From: Arcobacter iocasae
GTDB taxonomy: Bacteria > Campylobacterota > Campylobacteria > Campylobacterales > Arcobacteraceae
Assembly: GCF_042214795.1 (NCBI RefSeq)
Contig: NZ_CP090177.1
Location: 124,001 to 188,000, forward strand
Direction of reading: 5' to 3'
Length of the DNA: 64,000 bases
The position numbers were made by a program, and so were the translations under genes. Below are positions 33,940 through 42,880 of this stretch, piece after piece. Position 1 is the stretch's first letter, and every line of letters begins with the position of its first letter. The notes below the pieces were generated by a model. It was not told the DNA's origin, did no database searches, and saw only the letters and a program-made list of their open reading frames with translations.

Positions 33940-33966
33940 CTTGTGCTTTTTAGCACAAGTTTTCCT
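33940..33966 (+). terminator. hairpin with T run after the integrase remnant
   Basis: CTTGTGC-N6-GCACAAG followed by TTTT forms a good intrinsic terminator. A second small one, CAGAT-N5-ATCTG followed by five T, lies at 34077-34096. The sequence between 33967 and 34190 holds no gene that I can support. Confidence 0.55.
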
Positions 33967-34190
33967 ATTTCTTCTGTGCACTTTCAGGGTCACGCTTTAT
34001 TACTTTTTATCAAAGAATTTCGTCACTTTGTTCCAGCATCCAACGATAAAATAAGTAACCATGATAATTCTGCTTGCAGATAAAAAATCTGTTTTTCAAT
34101 TGCTATCGCTAATGTTTGCTTTCATTTGTATTGTTATTTTATTATGAGATTAAGTGAACTTATTCTATTCAGAGGTTTAAAACAGAAAAC

Positions 34191-34709
34191 TTAATTAACA
34201 CGTGAATACCTCTTTTGTAATTCTAAATTTCTATATACAATTATGCTTAATATTAAAATAATCATAATAGAATTAAATATCATATACTTATAAGCATTTT
34301 TTTCATCTTGTAATCTATTCAAATAAAATTTATTGTAATTCTCTATTAATAACCAATCACCCATTTTAATTTGAATTATATATTTATCTTTACCCAGTAG
34401 AAAATTTTCATATTCTTGAAACCAAATTTGAATATTCTTATTTAAAATTTTATGTTCTATACCATATGGTAAAGTAACTCTAAAATCTTCATTTTTTAAA
34501 CCTAAGGAAGATATCCGTCCAATTGAAACATATTCAACAATACCACTATTTGTTTTCATGTCTTTTAATTTTTGAATAGGGTTTTTTATGTAAAAGTCCC
34601 ATTCTATGTAGATGATTAAAAGTATTATAAAAATGATACTACATAATATTAAAGATAAATTATCAGATTTTAAATTTCTAATAAATGTTTTATAACTTAT
34701 TCCTTGCAT
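34191..34709 (-). CDS. membrane protein of unknown function (172 aa)
   Basis: A 172-residue protein with two predicted membrane helices (about residues 18-34 and 145-160) and a periplasmic domain of about 110 residues between them. I do not recognise the family. Several AT-rich bases upstream hold no clear ribosome site except AAGGAATAAG further inside, so the start is uncertain. It lies between the decayed integron and guaA and could belong to either the island or the core genome. Confidence 0.6.
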   Translation of the reverse strand: MQGISYKTFIRNLKSDNLSLILCSIIFIILLIIYIEWDFYIKNPIQKLKDMKTNSGIVEYVSIGRISSLGLKNEDFRVTLPYGIEHKILNKNIQIWFQEYENFLLGKDKYIIQIKMGDWLLIENYNKFYLNRLQDEKNAYKYMIFNSIMIILILSIIVYRNLELQKRYSRVN

Positions 34710-34767
34710 ATCACCTCAAATAATTTAACATTTTAAAATAAATTTTACAATTATAAAAATTAAAATA

Positions 34768-34878
34768 TAGATTTTTGTCGGAAGTTTGGTGTAGATTTTT
34801 GTGAAGATGAACGAAGGTGTACTACTCGTACATCGAAGTTCATATTCGCGGAAAGATGCGCCGAAATTACGGCAAAAA
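34768..34878. repeat. structured repeat element downstream of guaA
   Basis: A GC-richer stretch of about 110 bases with nested inverted repeats: ATGAAC-GAAGG-TGTAC-N5-GTACA-TCGAA-GTTCAT in the centre (34807-34844), and two copies of TAGATTTTTGT at 34767 and 34791. It lies right after the guaA stop codon. Its translated shadow has no ribosome site. I suspect a dispersed genomic repeat or terminator-like element, but only one copy is present in this window. Confidence 0.45.
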
Positions 34879-34880
34879 AA

Positions 34881-36416
34881 TTATTCCCATTCGATAGTTG
34901 CTGGCGGTTTTGAAGATATATCATACACAACTCTATTAATCCCATCAACCTCATTGATAATTCTTCTACTTATTGTTTCTAAAATATCATGTGGAATATG
35001 TGCAAATGTTGCTGTCATACCATCTGTTGCTTCTACTATTCTTACACAAACAGTGTTGTCATAAGTTCTGTTATCACCCATAACTCCTACTGATTTTACA
35101 TTTAGTAGTACTGTAAAGGCTTGCCATGTTTTATCATAATATCCAGTTGCTCTTAGAACATCTAACATGATAACATCTGCTTTTCTTAAAAGCTCTAAAT
35201 CAGGTTTATTTACATCTCCCATGATTCTAATAGCAAGTCCAGGTCCAGGGAAAGGGTGTCTTCCTATCATATCTTTTGGAATTCCAAGTTCAAGTCCTAG
35301 AAGTCTTACTTCATCTTTGAAGATTTCTCTTAATGGCTCGATTAAATCAAATGTCATCCAATCTGGAAGTCCACCTACATTGTGGTGAGATTTGATAGTT
35401 TTTGAAGGACCTTTTACTGATACTGATTCAATAACATCTGTATATAAAGTTCCTTGTGCTAAAAATTCTATACCATCATGTTTTTTTGCCTCTTCATCAA
35501 ATACTTTGATAAATGTTTCACCGATGATTTTTCTTTTTGTTTCTGGGTCTGTTACACCTTCTAGTTTACTTAAGAATTGCTCACTTGCATCAACTGTGAT
35601 TAAAGGAACACCTCTTGCTTTAAACATAGCTTCTACTTGTTCTCTTTCATTTGCTCTTAAAAGTCCATTATCAACAAATACTGGGATCAATTGATCTCCT
35701 ATTGCTTCTGCTAAAAGAGTCGCAACTACAGAAGAATCAACTCCTCCTGATACACCACAAAGAACTTTTTTATCTCCAACTTGATCTTGGATTTTTTTGA
35801 TTTGTTCTTTTGCAAAAGAACCCATGTTCCATGTGCTTTCACAATTACAAATATATTTTGCAAAGTTTTTAAGTAGTTTTGCACCCTGCTCTGAGTGATA
35901 TACTTCTGGATGAAATTGGAAAGCGTAAACTAATCTATCCAAGTCAGCAATAGCTGCATAAGGTGAGTTTTCACTTGTTGCGATTTTTTCAAATCCTTCA
36001 GGAATAGTTTCTACTCTATCACCATGGCTCATCCATACAGTTTGCCCATCTGTAGTATCTCTAAAAATATCACTTTGTTTTTCAAAATTTAATTTTGCTT
36101 TTCCATATTCATGATGATCAGCTGGTATTACACTTCCACCAAAATATTGAGAAATAAGTTGCATACCGTAACAAATACCTAAAATCGGTAATCCAAGCTC
36201 AAATATTTCTTTATCTGGGTGATATGAATCTTTAGCATAAACAGATGCTGGTCCACCACTTAAGATTATACCTTTTGGCGTTCTAGCCTTTATATCTTCT
36301 ATACTTTCACTATATGGAACAATTTCAGAATAAACTCCTGCTTCTCTTAGTTTTCTTGCTATGATTTGAGTATATTGACTACCAAAATCTAATACAACGA
36401 TTGGTACATGTTTCAT
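34881..36416 (-). CDS. guaA: GMP synthase (glutamine-hydrolysing)
   Basis: A 511-residue two-domain enzyme that aminates XMP to GMP. The N-terminal class I amidotransferase has the catalytic cysteine in PILGICYGMQ and the His-Glu pair in AFQFHPEVYH; the C-terminal ATP pyrophosphatase domain has the P-loop LCGVSGGVDSSVVA, followed by the dimerisation domain ending PPATIEWE. Full length for the family. Confidence 0.97.
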   Translation of the reverse strand: MKHVPIVVLDFGSQYTQIIARKLREAGVYSEIVPYSESIEDIKARTPKGIILSGGPASVYAKDSYHPDKEIFELGLPILGICYGMQLISQYFGGSVIPADHHEYGKAKLNFEKQSDIFRDTTDGQTVWMSHGDRVETIPEGFEKIATSENSPYAAIADLDRLVYAFQFHPEVYHSEQGAKLLKNFAKYICNCESTWNMGSFAKEQIKKIQDQVGDKKVLCGVSGGVDSSVVATLLAEAIGDQLIPVFVDNGLLRANEREQVEAMFKARGVPLITVDASEQFLSKLEGVTDPETKRKIIGETFIKVFDEEAKKHDGIEFLAQGTLYTDVIESVSVKGPSKTIKSHHNVGGLPDWMTFDLIEPLREIFKDEVRLLGLELGIPKDMIGRHPFPGPGLAIRIMGDVNKPDLELLRKADVIMLDVLRATGYYDKTWQAFTVLLNVKSVGVMGDNRTYDNTVCVRIVEATDGMTATFAHIPHDILETISRRIINEVDGINRVVYDISSKPPATIEWE

Positions 36417-36515
36417 TTATTATTTTCCTTCATATTTTACACTTCTTGGTGTTTGGGTATTACAATTTTTAATGAGGGATTTTATCTAAATAGTTGTAAA
36501 AAATTGGTTAAGCGA

Positions 36516-36704
36516 TTATTTCATCTTTTTTTCTTGAAGATTTGTTTTTCCACATTTGGGACAAGGATTTCCAAGGTTGCTATAACAAGAATAACAAAAC
36601 ATAGCATCACAACCTTCACAAGTATGTTTACAATGTTTGCATACATAAGTTCTTGCTCTTTTAAATTTTTCTTTTTTAGAAGGCCTAAAAATCCAAGAAA
36701 ACAT
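36516..36704 (-). CDS. small zinc-ribbon-like cysteine-rich protein
   Basis: A 62-residue protein with four CxxC pairs (CKHC, CEGC, CYSC, CPKC), which should bind two zinc ions. The basic N-terminus (RPSKKEKFKRAR) may touch nucleic acid. The role is unknown. AAGGA lies upstream of the ATG. A longer frame on the plus strand over the same bases is a shadow with low-complexity FFF stretches. Confidence 0.7.
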   Translation of the reverse strand: MFSWIFRPSKKEKFKRARTYVCKHCKHTCEGCDAMFCYSCYSNLGNPCPKCGKTNLQEKKMK

Positions 36705-36725
36705 TGAAAATCCTTTTTAATAAAA

Positions 36726-36760
36726 AAAAGGCTACTAAGTAAAAAACTTAGTAACCTTTT
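36726..36760 (-). terminator. terminator after nhaD
   Basis: AAAAGGCTACTAAGT and ACTTAGTAACCTTTT pair over 15 bases (one mismatch) around a five-base loop. On the minus strand a T run follows directly. It ends the lipoprotein-nadB-nhaD transcript. Confidence 0.8.
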
Positions 36761-36784
36761 ATTTTTTTGTTGACAAACTATAAT

Positions 36785-38176
36785 TTATCCCGCGTGATAA
36801 AATCCAATAATTTCGTATTGTAAATACCAAATCGCTACAGATGCAAAATATCCAACTAAGATAGTCCAAGCATATTTCATATGTGAACCAAAAGTATAAA
36901 TACCATGTAATTTACCCATAACACCAACACCAGCAGCAGACCCAAATGAGATTAAAGAACCACCAACACCAGCTGTTAAAGTTACAAGCATCCATTGGTC
37001 AAGTCCCATTTCTGGTCCTGCTTTTAAAACAGCACTCATAACAGGTACATTATCAACTATAGCTGAAAGGAAACCAACACAAATATTTGCAATCGTTGGT
37101 CCTAAAACAGAAGGTTGATAAACATGAACTGCTAATCCTAACCACCCTATAAAGTATAACGCACCAACTGCTGCTAAAATACCAAAGAAGAATAATAATG
37201 TATTATTTTCAATTTTAGCCATTGAATGGAAAATATTAAAGTGGTCTTTCCCATATTTTTTCTTTAAACCATAAGAATAAACTTTAAGTAAAGCTAAACC
37301 AAACATCATACCCCACATAGCAGGTAAATGTAATAATTGGTGTCCAACAACAGCAGAAAAAATTGTAAATATACCAAGTCCCATAACTACTTTTGCACCT
37401 TCAGCCATAACTGGAACTTTTTCAGTAGAAACATCAAATGCTGGAACTTCTTTTGGAACAAATTTTGACAAGATAATAGCTGTAACTAAATATCCTCCAA
37501 TAGCAGCAGGGAATAAGAATAAGAAATCAGAAAAATCACCTTTTCCTGCTGTCCATGCCATAAGAGTAGTAATATCACCAAATGGAGACCATGCACCACC
37601 TGCATTTGCAGCAACAACAATATTAATAGCACCTGGAACTAAGAAATCTTTTCTAGTCTTTTCAATAGTGATAAGAACTGTTGATAAAATCAATGCAGTT
37701 GTTAAGTTATCAGCAATTGGTGAGATAAAGAAAGCTAAAAGACCAGTTACCCAAAAAAGTTTTCTATATGTATAACCTTTTGATACAAGATTATATTTTA
37801 ACTTATCGAATACACTCATATGAATCAAAGATTCAATATATGTCATTGCAACAAATAAGAAAAAGAAGATACCCGCAATCTCTAAAATAAGATGTGATGC
37901 TTCATTGTGTACAGCATCCATATCTAAGCCATTCATCGCATAATAAACAGCAACTAACATAAACATCAAAGTACCAATTAGTAAAGCAGGTTTTGCTTTA
38001 TCGATTTCATATTTCTCTTCTGCAGCTACAAAGTAGTAACCTATAACAAAAATAAACAAACATGAAATACCAACCCAAGTCATAGTAAGATCAGGGTTTA
38101 CTTGTGCTTCTCCTCCACCACTAGATGCAAAAGATGCAACAGCAAGTAAAAGTAATGACACCAAAACTTTTAACAT
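36785..38176 (-). CDS. nhaD: Na+/H+ antiporter NhaD
   Basis: A 463-residue antiporter of the NhaD/ion transporter superfamily, exchanging Na+ for H+ at the inner membrane. It begins with a signal-like helix ending in a GGG linker, then about twelve helices; ADNLTTALILSTVLITIEKT and AFLSAIVDNVPVMSAVLKAG-like segments (IVDNVPVMSAVL) are the paired inverted cores with a D-N motif, plus GAAGVGVMGKLHG near the end. A one-base overlap with nadB (38176) shows a shared transcript. NhaD fits a salt-adapted organism. Confidence 0.92.
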   Translation of the reverse strand: MLKVLVSLLLLAVASFASSGGGEAQVNPDLTMTWVGISCLFIFVIGYYFVAAEEKYEIDKAKPALLIGTLMFMLVAVYYAMNGLDMDAVHNEASHLILEIAGIFFFLFVAMTYIESLIHMSVFDKLKYNLVSKGYTYRKLFWVTGLLAFFISPIADNLTTALILSTVLITIEKTRKDFLVPGAINIVVAANAGGAWSPFGDITTLMAWTAGKGDFSDFLFLFPAAIGGYLVTAIILSKFVPKEVPAFDVSTEKVPVMAEGAKVVMGLGIFTIFSAVVGHQLLHLPAMWGMMFGLALLKVYSYGLKKKYGKDHFNIFHSMAKIENNTLLFFFGILAAVGALYFIGWLGLAVHVYQPSVLGPTIANICVGFLSAIVDNVPVMSAVLKAGPEMGLDQWMLVTLTAGVGGSLISFGSAAGVGVMGKLHGIYTFGSHMKYAWTILVGYFASVAIWYLQYEIIGFYHAG

Positions 38177-39627
38177 TAATTCTCCTTAATAAAATGTGCA
38201 CCCAACGATTTTTTTCGTCCAAGGGCACTAGTTAATATAGATTTTGCCGTAAGCAATCTTAAAAACAACAGCCTACCAACATCTTCTTTTAGAAATATTT
38301 CTATTTGATTTAAAGCAGTGCGTAAATCTGACTCATTTCGTACAATAGAAGCACTCTCCCACATAAGTTTTCTTAATAAATCTTTTATATCTTTATCAAT
38401 AATTTTGTTTCTTATATGAGTATTTATCTTTTTATCATATGCTTTTGAATCAATTTCAAAGTGATTTTTCAAGCTATGTTCAACTGCAATTTTTGAGAAA
38501 ACAATTCCCTCTAATAAAGAGTTTGAAGCTAATCTATTTGCACCATGAACACCAGTACAAGCACATTCCCCTATTGCATATAGATTTTTCATGCCCACAA
38601 CTAAGGCATCTAAGTTTGTAGGTATTCCTCCCATTGTGTAATGAAAAGCAGGAGAAATTGGAACTTTTTCAAAAGGTAACTCAAAGCCTAGGTCTTTAAG
38701 ATTTGCATAAATATTTGGGAATCTTTTTTGGAAAAACTCTTTTTCAAAGTTTTTAAATGACAAAAATACACCCTTGCCAGTTTTTGTAGCATAATCAAAT
38801 ATTGCACGACTTACAATATCCCTTGGTGCTAACTCTCCATCTTGGTGATAATCAAATAAAAATCTTTTATCATCATCATCAACTATATGTGCACCCTCAC
38901 CTCTTAAAGCTTCACTTAGAAGTGGTTTTCTAGCAAAGTGAGTTCCCCTTACAACTGTTGGATGAAATTGAATCATTTCCATATCTTTTAATGATATTCC
39001 TTTCTCCAAACAGATACCTTGCAGTTCACCAGATATAGATGTAGAGTTTGTATGATATTTATATAAAGAACCTACTCCTCCACTTGCTATTATTGTGTTA
39101 TGAGCATAAGCAACTTTTTCTTCTGTCTCATTTACAAAATATTGAACTCCATAACAAACATCATCTTTAATAAGTAAATCACTTACCACAACATTTGTAA
39201 CTAGTTCATGGGGAAACTCTTCTATTAAAAACATATGAATCATTCTTCCCGTTGCATCACCATCTGCATGTAAAATTCTACTTCTACTATGTGCTGCTTC
39301 TTTTGTAAGTGCAATTTGACCTTTTGCATTTAAGTCAACTTTTAAGCCAGCTTCAATCAGGTCACTTACTGCTTCATTTGACTTTTCACTTAGAAGTTTT
39401 ACAGCAGCTTGATTGTTATGATGAACACCTGCATTTAAAGTATCTTCTATATGAGCTGGAATATCTTCCCTATCAACTGCAAAGGCAACTCCACCTTGAG
39501 CCCAAAAGGTATTACACTCCCAAGGAGATTTTTTAGCCAGTAGAAGTACTTTTTTGTCTTTAGGAATAAGTCTTGCTGCATTTAAACCAGCAACACCAGA
39601 GCCTATAATTACATAATCGTAAATCAC
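38176..39627 (-). CDS. nadB: L-aspartate oxidase
   Basis: A 483-residue FAD enzyme, the first step of de novo NAD synthesis: it oxidises aspartate to iminoaspartate. The FAD-binding GSGVAGLNAARL, the family motif NTFWAQGGVAFAV, and HFARKPLLSEALRGEGAHIV and the ACTGVHGANRLASNSLLEG segment are present. The start is GTG at 39627; it overlaps the stop codon (TGA) of a small upstream lipoprotein gene, so translation is likely coupled. nadA/nadC are not in the window. Confidence 0.95.
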   Translation of the reverse strand: MIYDYVIIGSGVAGLNAARLIPKDKKVLLLAKKSPWECNTFWAQGGVAFAVDREDIPAHIEDTLNAGVHHNNQAAVKLLSEKSNEAVSDLIEAGLKVDLNAKGQIALTKEAAHSRSRILHADGDATGRMIHMFLIEEFPHELVTNVVVSDLLIKDDVCYGVQYFVNETEEKVAYAHNTIIASGGVGSLYKYHTNSTSISGELQGICLEKGISLKDMEMIQFHPTVVRGTHFARKPLLSEALRGEGAHIVDDDDKRFLFDYHQDGELAPRDIVSRAIFDYATKTGKGVFLSFKNFEKEFFQKRFPNIYANLKDLGFELPFEKVPISPAFHYTMGGIPTNLDALVVGMKNLYAIGECACTGVHGANRLASNSLLEGIVFSKIAVEHSLKNHFEIDSKAYDKKINTHIRNKIIDKDIKDLLRKLMWESASIVRNESDLRTALNQIEIFLKEDVGRLLFLRLLTAKSILTSALGRKKSLGAHFIKEN

Positions 39628-39752
39628 TTGGTAATTACCTCTTTTGTATCGTCGACATAACTAGGATCAGCTTTATAGCCACACCCTGATAAACTTAATA
39701 AAAATAGTGTTATAATGATTGCATGAAAAATGCTAGCGAAATTCTTACTCAT
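39624..39752 (-). CDS. small LptM-like lipoprotein (42 aa)
   Basis: A gene too short for usual tracks: 42 residues with an N-terminal helix and the lipobox LSLSGC, then YKADPSYVDDTK. Start ATG at 39752 with AGGAT ten bases upstream. The stop TGA overlaps the GTG of nadB. Small lipoproteins of this plan (LptM/YifL, which assists LptD in outer-membrane LPS assembly) are known upstream of lysA in other bacteria; identity is an inference from length and pattern. Its first 30 bases overlap the divergent gene at 39723. Confidence 0.7.
   Translation of the reverse strand: MSKNFASIFHAIIITLFLLSLSGCGYKADPSYVDDTKEVITK
39711..39716 (+). promoter_or_regulatory. TATAAT six bases before an ATG: probable leaderless start
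   Basis: TATAAT ends exactly six bases before the ATG at 39723, so a transcript would start at or next to the start codon, and no ribosome site is present. The same geometry is seen at the response regulator gene (58750). Confidence 0.5.
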
Positions 39753-40139
39753 TTGAAATATTATCCTGAATTTAAAAAAATTAATACCAATATTACAATA
39801 GAAAGATTAATTAAGTCCTTACCTTTAAAACTAAACAAAGGTATAAAATTTGGTTATATAAAGAACCAAACTCTTTTTTTCGTATTAAAACATCCTGTTT
39901 ATAAAATGGAGTTTGAGTATAACAAGAGTTTGATAAAATCACTTTTAAAAAAAGCAAATATTGCAAATGTAAATGATATAAAATTTTTTGTAACTAATGT
40001 TATTGATAAAAAAGAAGAAGAACTCAAAGGTGAAGATTTTTACAAAGAGCGTTCTTATGGTATCTTTGAAAATTTTTGTAATGATGAAGATTTACGAAAG
40101 AAATTTGAAGATATTAGAAAGATAATTAAAAAGTCTTAA
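39723..40139 (+). CDS. DUF721-like protein (138 aa)
   Basis: A 138-residue protein with the pattern LTHLKYYPEFKK, LFFVLKHPVYKMEFEY and KSLLKKANIANVNDIKFFVTN, resembling a DUF721-type domain found in many bacteria, possibly linked to DNA replication (DciA-type) or RNA. It has no ribosome site, but a TATAAT sits just before its ATG, so it may be leaderless. It overlaps the 5-prime end of the small lipoprotein gene on the opposite strand and the end of the metallopeptidase-like gene. Confidence 0.65.
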   Translation: MKNASEILTHLKYYPEFKKINTNITIERLIKSLPLKLNKGIKFGYIKNQTLFFVLKHPVYKMEFEYNKSLIKSLLKKANIANVNDIKFFVTNVIDKKEEELKGEDFYKERSYGIFENFCNDEDLRKKFEDIRKIIKKS

Positions 40140-40713
40140 GTACTTTTTCACATTTTTTATACTCAGGACAGTATATTTCTACCAAATCCCAAAACTTTTT
40201 AGAGTGATTTTTATGTTTTATATGTGCTAATTCATGAATTACAACATATTCAATGACACTTGCTGGAAATTTTAATAAGTTTAGATTTAGATTTATAGTG
40301 TTGTCATAAGAACAAGATCCCCATCTTGATTTATTGTTTCTGTATTTTATATTTTTGGGAAACAGTTGCATGATTTGAGCTTGATTATTTACTATTGGTG
40401 TTATGATTGAAGAAGCTTTACTTTTATAAAAAGTAATTAAATCAAAATCATCAAAATCTTTTTTTTCAAATAGTTCTCCCAAATAAAAAAACTTATCATC
40501 AGATATTTTTGAAGACTTCTTATTTAGATGGCTCAAAATCCACTCTTCTTTTCTCTTTATCAAATCTTTTGCTTCATCTAAAGAGAAGTATTTATTTGCA
40601 GTGATTTGAATTGAATTATTCTCTATAATTCTTAAATAACAATGCCTAACATTTCTTTTATTTATTAATTTTGCATCTACTTCTTTTTCTTGCAATAAAA
40701 CTTTAAATTCCAA
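40126..40713 (-). CDS. YgjP/SprT-like zinc metallopeptidase (DUF45)
   Basis: A 195-residue DUF45 protein with the zinc motif HELAHIKHKNHSKKFW near residue 155 and the preceding SRWGSCSYDNTINLNLNLLK, both diagnostic. The TTG at 40713 is proposed as start: AAGGA lies five bases before it, whereas the ATG at 40719 overlaps the ribosome site and the longer frame lies inside the promoter region and start of the aminotransferase gene. These peptidases are associated with nucleotide or restriction systems in some genomes; role unknown. Confidence 0.82.
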   Translation of the reverse strand: MEFKVLLQEKEVDAKLINKRNVRHCYLRIIENNSIQITANKYFSLDEAKDLIKRKEEWILSHLNKKSSKISDDKFFYLGELFEKKDFDDFDLITFYKSKASSIITPIVNNQAQIMQLFPKNIKYRNNKSRWGSCSYDNTINLNLNLLKFPASVIEYVVIHELAHIKHKNHSKKFWDLVEIYCPEYKKCEKVLKTF

Positions 40714-40792
40714 TATCATCCTTAAGTATTCTTTTGATAAAATCCACCTACTATTATATTGAAATATAATAAAAAATACATTGAGGAAAATA

Positions 40793-41965
40793 ATGAAAAT
40801 TGCAAAAAGAATGGAGAACCTATCTCCGTCGGTTACAATGGCTATTACTGCTTTAGGAAGAGAGCTTAAAGCGCAAGGTAAAGACATTCTAAGTTTTAGT
40901 GCTGGTGAACCAGATTTTGACACGCCTGATATAGTAAAACAAGCGGCAATTAAAGCTATACAAGATGGTCATACTAAGTATACAGCTGTTGAAGGTATCA
41001 CAGAAACTAAAAAAGCAATCATTACTAAACTAAAAAAAGATCATGGGCTAAATTATAATTTAGATGAAATTATAATCTCAAATGGAGCAAAACACTCTTT
41101 ATTTAATCTTTTTCAAGTATTAATTGAAGATGGAGATGAAGTTATTATTCCTGCGCCTTATTGGGTAACTTATCCAGAACAAGTTAAATTTTCAAATGGA
41201 GTACCTGTTTTTATTGAAACAGATGATACTACAAGTTTTAAAGTAACAGCTGAACAAATAAAAGCAGCGATTACTTCTAAAACAAAAGTATTATTATTAA
41301 ATACTCCTTCAAATCCAACAGGAGCAGTTTATACTAAAGAAGAGTTAACTGCTATTGGAAAAGTTTTAGAAGGTACTGATATTTTAGTTTTTTCTGATGA
41401 AATGTATGAAAAAATTATATACGATGGTCAAAAGTTTTGTACAGCAGCTGAAGTAAGTGATGATATGTTCCAAAGAACAGTTACAATTAACGGACTTAGT
41501 AAAGCAGTTGCTATGACTGGTTGGAGATTTGGATATCTTGCAACTCCTCAAAAAAACTTAGTAAAAGCTATGATAAAACTTCAAGGTCAAGTTACATCAA
41601 ATGTAAATTCAATCACTCAATATGCTGCAATTCCTGCACTAGAAGGTGAAGCTGATGCTACAATTGAAATCATGAGAAGAGAGTTTGAAAAAAGAAGAGA
41701 TATAGCTGTTGAAAAATTTAATGCTATAAAAGGTATCACTTGTCTTAAACCAGATGGTGCTTTTTATCTGTTTATAAATATCAAAGAACTTACATTTGAC
41801 TCTATGAAATTTTGTTCAGATTTACTAGCACTTAAAGGAGTAGCCGTAGTTCCAGGTCTTGCATTTGGTACTGAGGGATATTTTAGATTTTCATTTGCTA
41901 CAGATTTAGATTCTATTCTAAAAGGTATTGCTAGAATAGAAGAGTTCGTAAACGAAAACTACTAG
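40793..41965 (+). CDS. aspartate aminotransferase (class I PLP enzyme)
   Basis: A 390-residue aminotransferase. The PLP-binding lysine is in NGLSKAVAMTGWRFGYL; other fold-I features are FSAGEPDFDTPD, NTPSNPTGAVY and DEMYEKIIYDG. It transfers the amino group between aspartate and 2-oxoglutarate, perhaps also prephenate. ATG 40793 is chosen because TGAGGA lies five bases upstream; the alternative TTG at 40781 is too early. A CDF transporter gene follows four bases after its stop. Confidence 0.93.
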   Translation: MKIAKRMENLSPSVTMAITALGRELKAQGKDILSFSAGEPDFDTPDIVKQAAIKAIQDGHTKYTAVEGITETKKAIITKLKKDHGLNYNLDEIIISNGAKHSLFNLFQVLIEDGDEVIIPAPYWVTYPEQVKFSNGVPVFIETDDTTSFKVTAEQIKAAITSKTKVLLLNTPSNPTGAVYTKEELTAIGKVLEGTDILVFSDEMYEKIIYDGQKFCTAAEVSDDMFQRTVTINGLSKAVAMTGWRFGYLATPQKNLVKAMIKLQGQVTSNVNSITQYAAIPALEGEADATIEIMRREFEKRRDIAVEKFNAIKGITCLKPDGAFYLFINIKELTFDSMKFCSDLLALKGVAVVPGLAFGTEGYFRFSFATDLDSILKGIARIEEFVNENY

Positions 41966-41969
41966 TATT

Positions 41970-42866
41970 ATGTCTCCACAAAGAAAAGCAACCATAATCT
42001 CATCAAGCGTTGCAGCAATTCTTACGCTAATAAAATTAGCTGTAGGAATTGCAAGTGGATCTGTGGCAGTTTTAGCTTCTGCTGTAGATTCCATCTTAGA
42101 TATGTTTGTATCTGTATTTAACTATTTTGCTATTTCAAATGCAGAAAAACCAGCTGATAAATATTTTAACTATGGTAGAGGAAAGATTGAAGCTTTGGCT
42201 TCTGTTATTGAAGGTACCATTATTACATTATCTGGACTTTTTTTATTATATCAAGCCATTGAAAAAGCTATCACTGGTGAAGTGTCAAAATACTTAGAAG
42301 AGTCTTTAACTGTAATGATTATCTCCTTAGTTATTACTACCTCTTTAGTTATATATCTTAATTTAGTAGCTAAAAATACAAATAATATGGTTATAAAAGC
42401 TGATTCTTTACACTATAAAACAGATGTATATACGAATATTGCTGTACTATTATCTTTAGTCTTAGTAAAATTTACAGGTTACGAAGTAATCGATATAGTT
42501 ATTGGTGCTTCAATATCATTATATATCATATACTCAGCATATGAATTAATTCAAAATGGAGTATTAGTTTTACTTGATAAAGCTGTTTCTCAAAAGATAG
42601 TAAAAAAAATCGAAAATGCTTTTATTGTAGAAGAGAGAGTAAATAATCATCACCTCTTAAAAACAAGAGAAGTAGGAGATAAGATATTTGTGGAAGTTCA
42701 TTTAGTATTTGACTGTCTCATTACTTTAATGGAAGCACATAAAATTTCTGATAGAATAGAAAATAAAATTAGAAAAATCGATAAAAAGAAAAAATGGGTA
42801 ATCAACATACATATGGATCCATATGATGATTTTGAATCAAATGATGAAGGGAATGTATTACATTAA
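41970..42866 (+). CDS. cation diffusion facilitator (CDF) metal exporter
   Basis: A 298-residue CDF transporter with six helices and a C-terminal cytoplasmic domain. Metal-site residues are in ASAVDSILDMF (TM2, D-x3-D) and HYKTDVYTNI (TM5, H-x3-D), the FieF/YiiP arrangement for zinc, iron or manganese efflux. It is four bases after the aminotransferase gene and 14 bases before the cyclase gene. There is no His-rich loop as in CzcD. Confidence 0.9.
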   Translation: MSPQRKATIISSSVAAILTLIKLAVGIASGSVAVLASAVDSILDMFVSVFNYFAISNAEKPADKYFNYGRGKIEALASVIEGTIITLSGLFLLYQAIEKAITGEVSKYLEESLTVMIISLVITTSLVIYLNLVAKNTNNMVIKADSLHYKTDVYTNIAVLLSLVLVKFTGYEVIDIVIGASISLYIIYSAYELIQNGVLVLLDKAVSQKIVKKIENAFIVEERVNNHHLLKTREVGDKIFVEVHLVFDCLITLMEAHKISDRIENKIRKIDKKKKWVINIHMDPYDDFESNDEGNVLH

Positions 42867-42880
42867 TGTAAACAAATATT

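Noticed and set aside
34760..34954. Minus-strand frame over the guaA end and the structured repeat.
   Set aside because: It overlaps the end of guaA in another frame, lacks a ribosome site, and its content comes from the repeat element.
36408..36707. Plus-strand frame of 99 codons over the zinc-ribbon gene.
   Set aside because: Low-complexity phenylalanine-rich shadow; the minus-strand frame has four CxxC pairs and a ribosome site.
40714..40923. N-terminal extension of the DUF45 metallopeptidase-like gene.
   Set aside because: It would run through the promoter and first codons of the divergent aminotransferase gene; the family start and the ribosome site agree with 40713.
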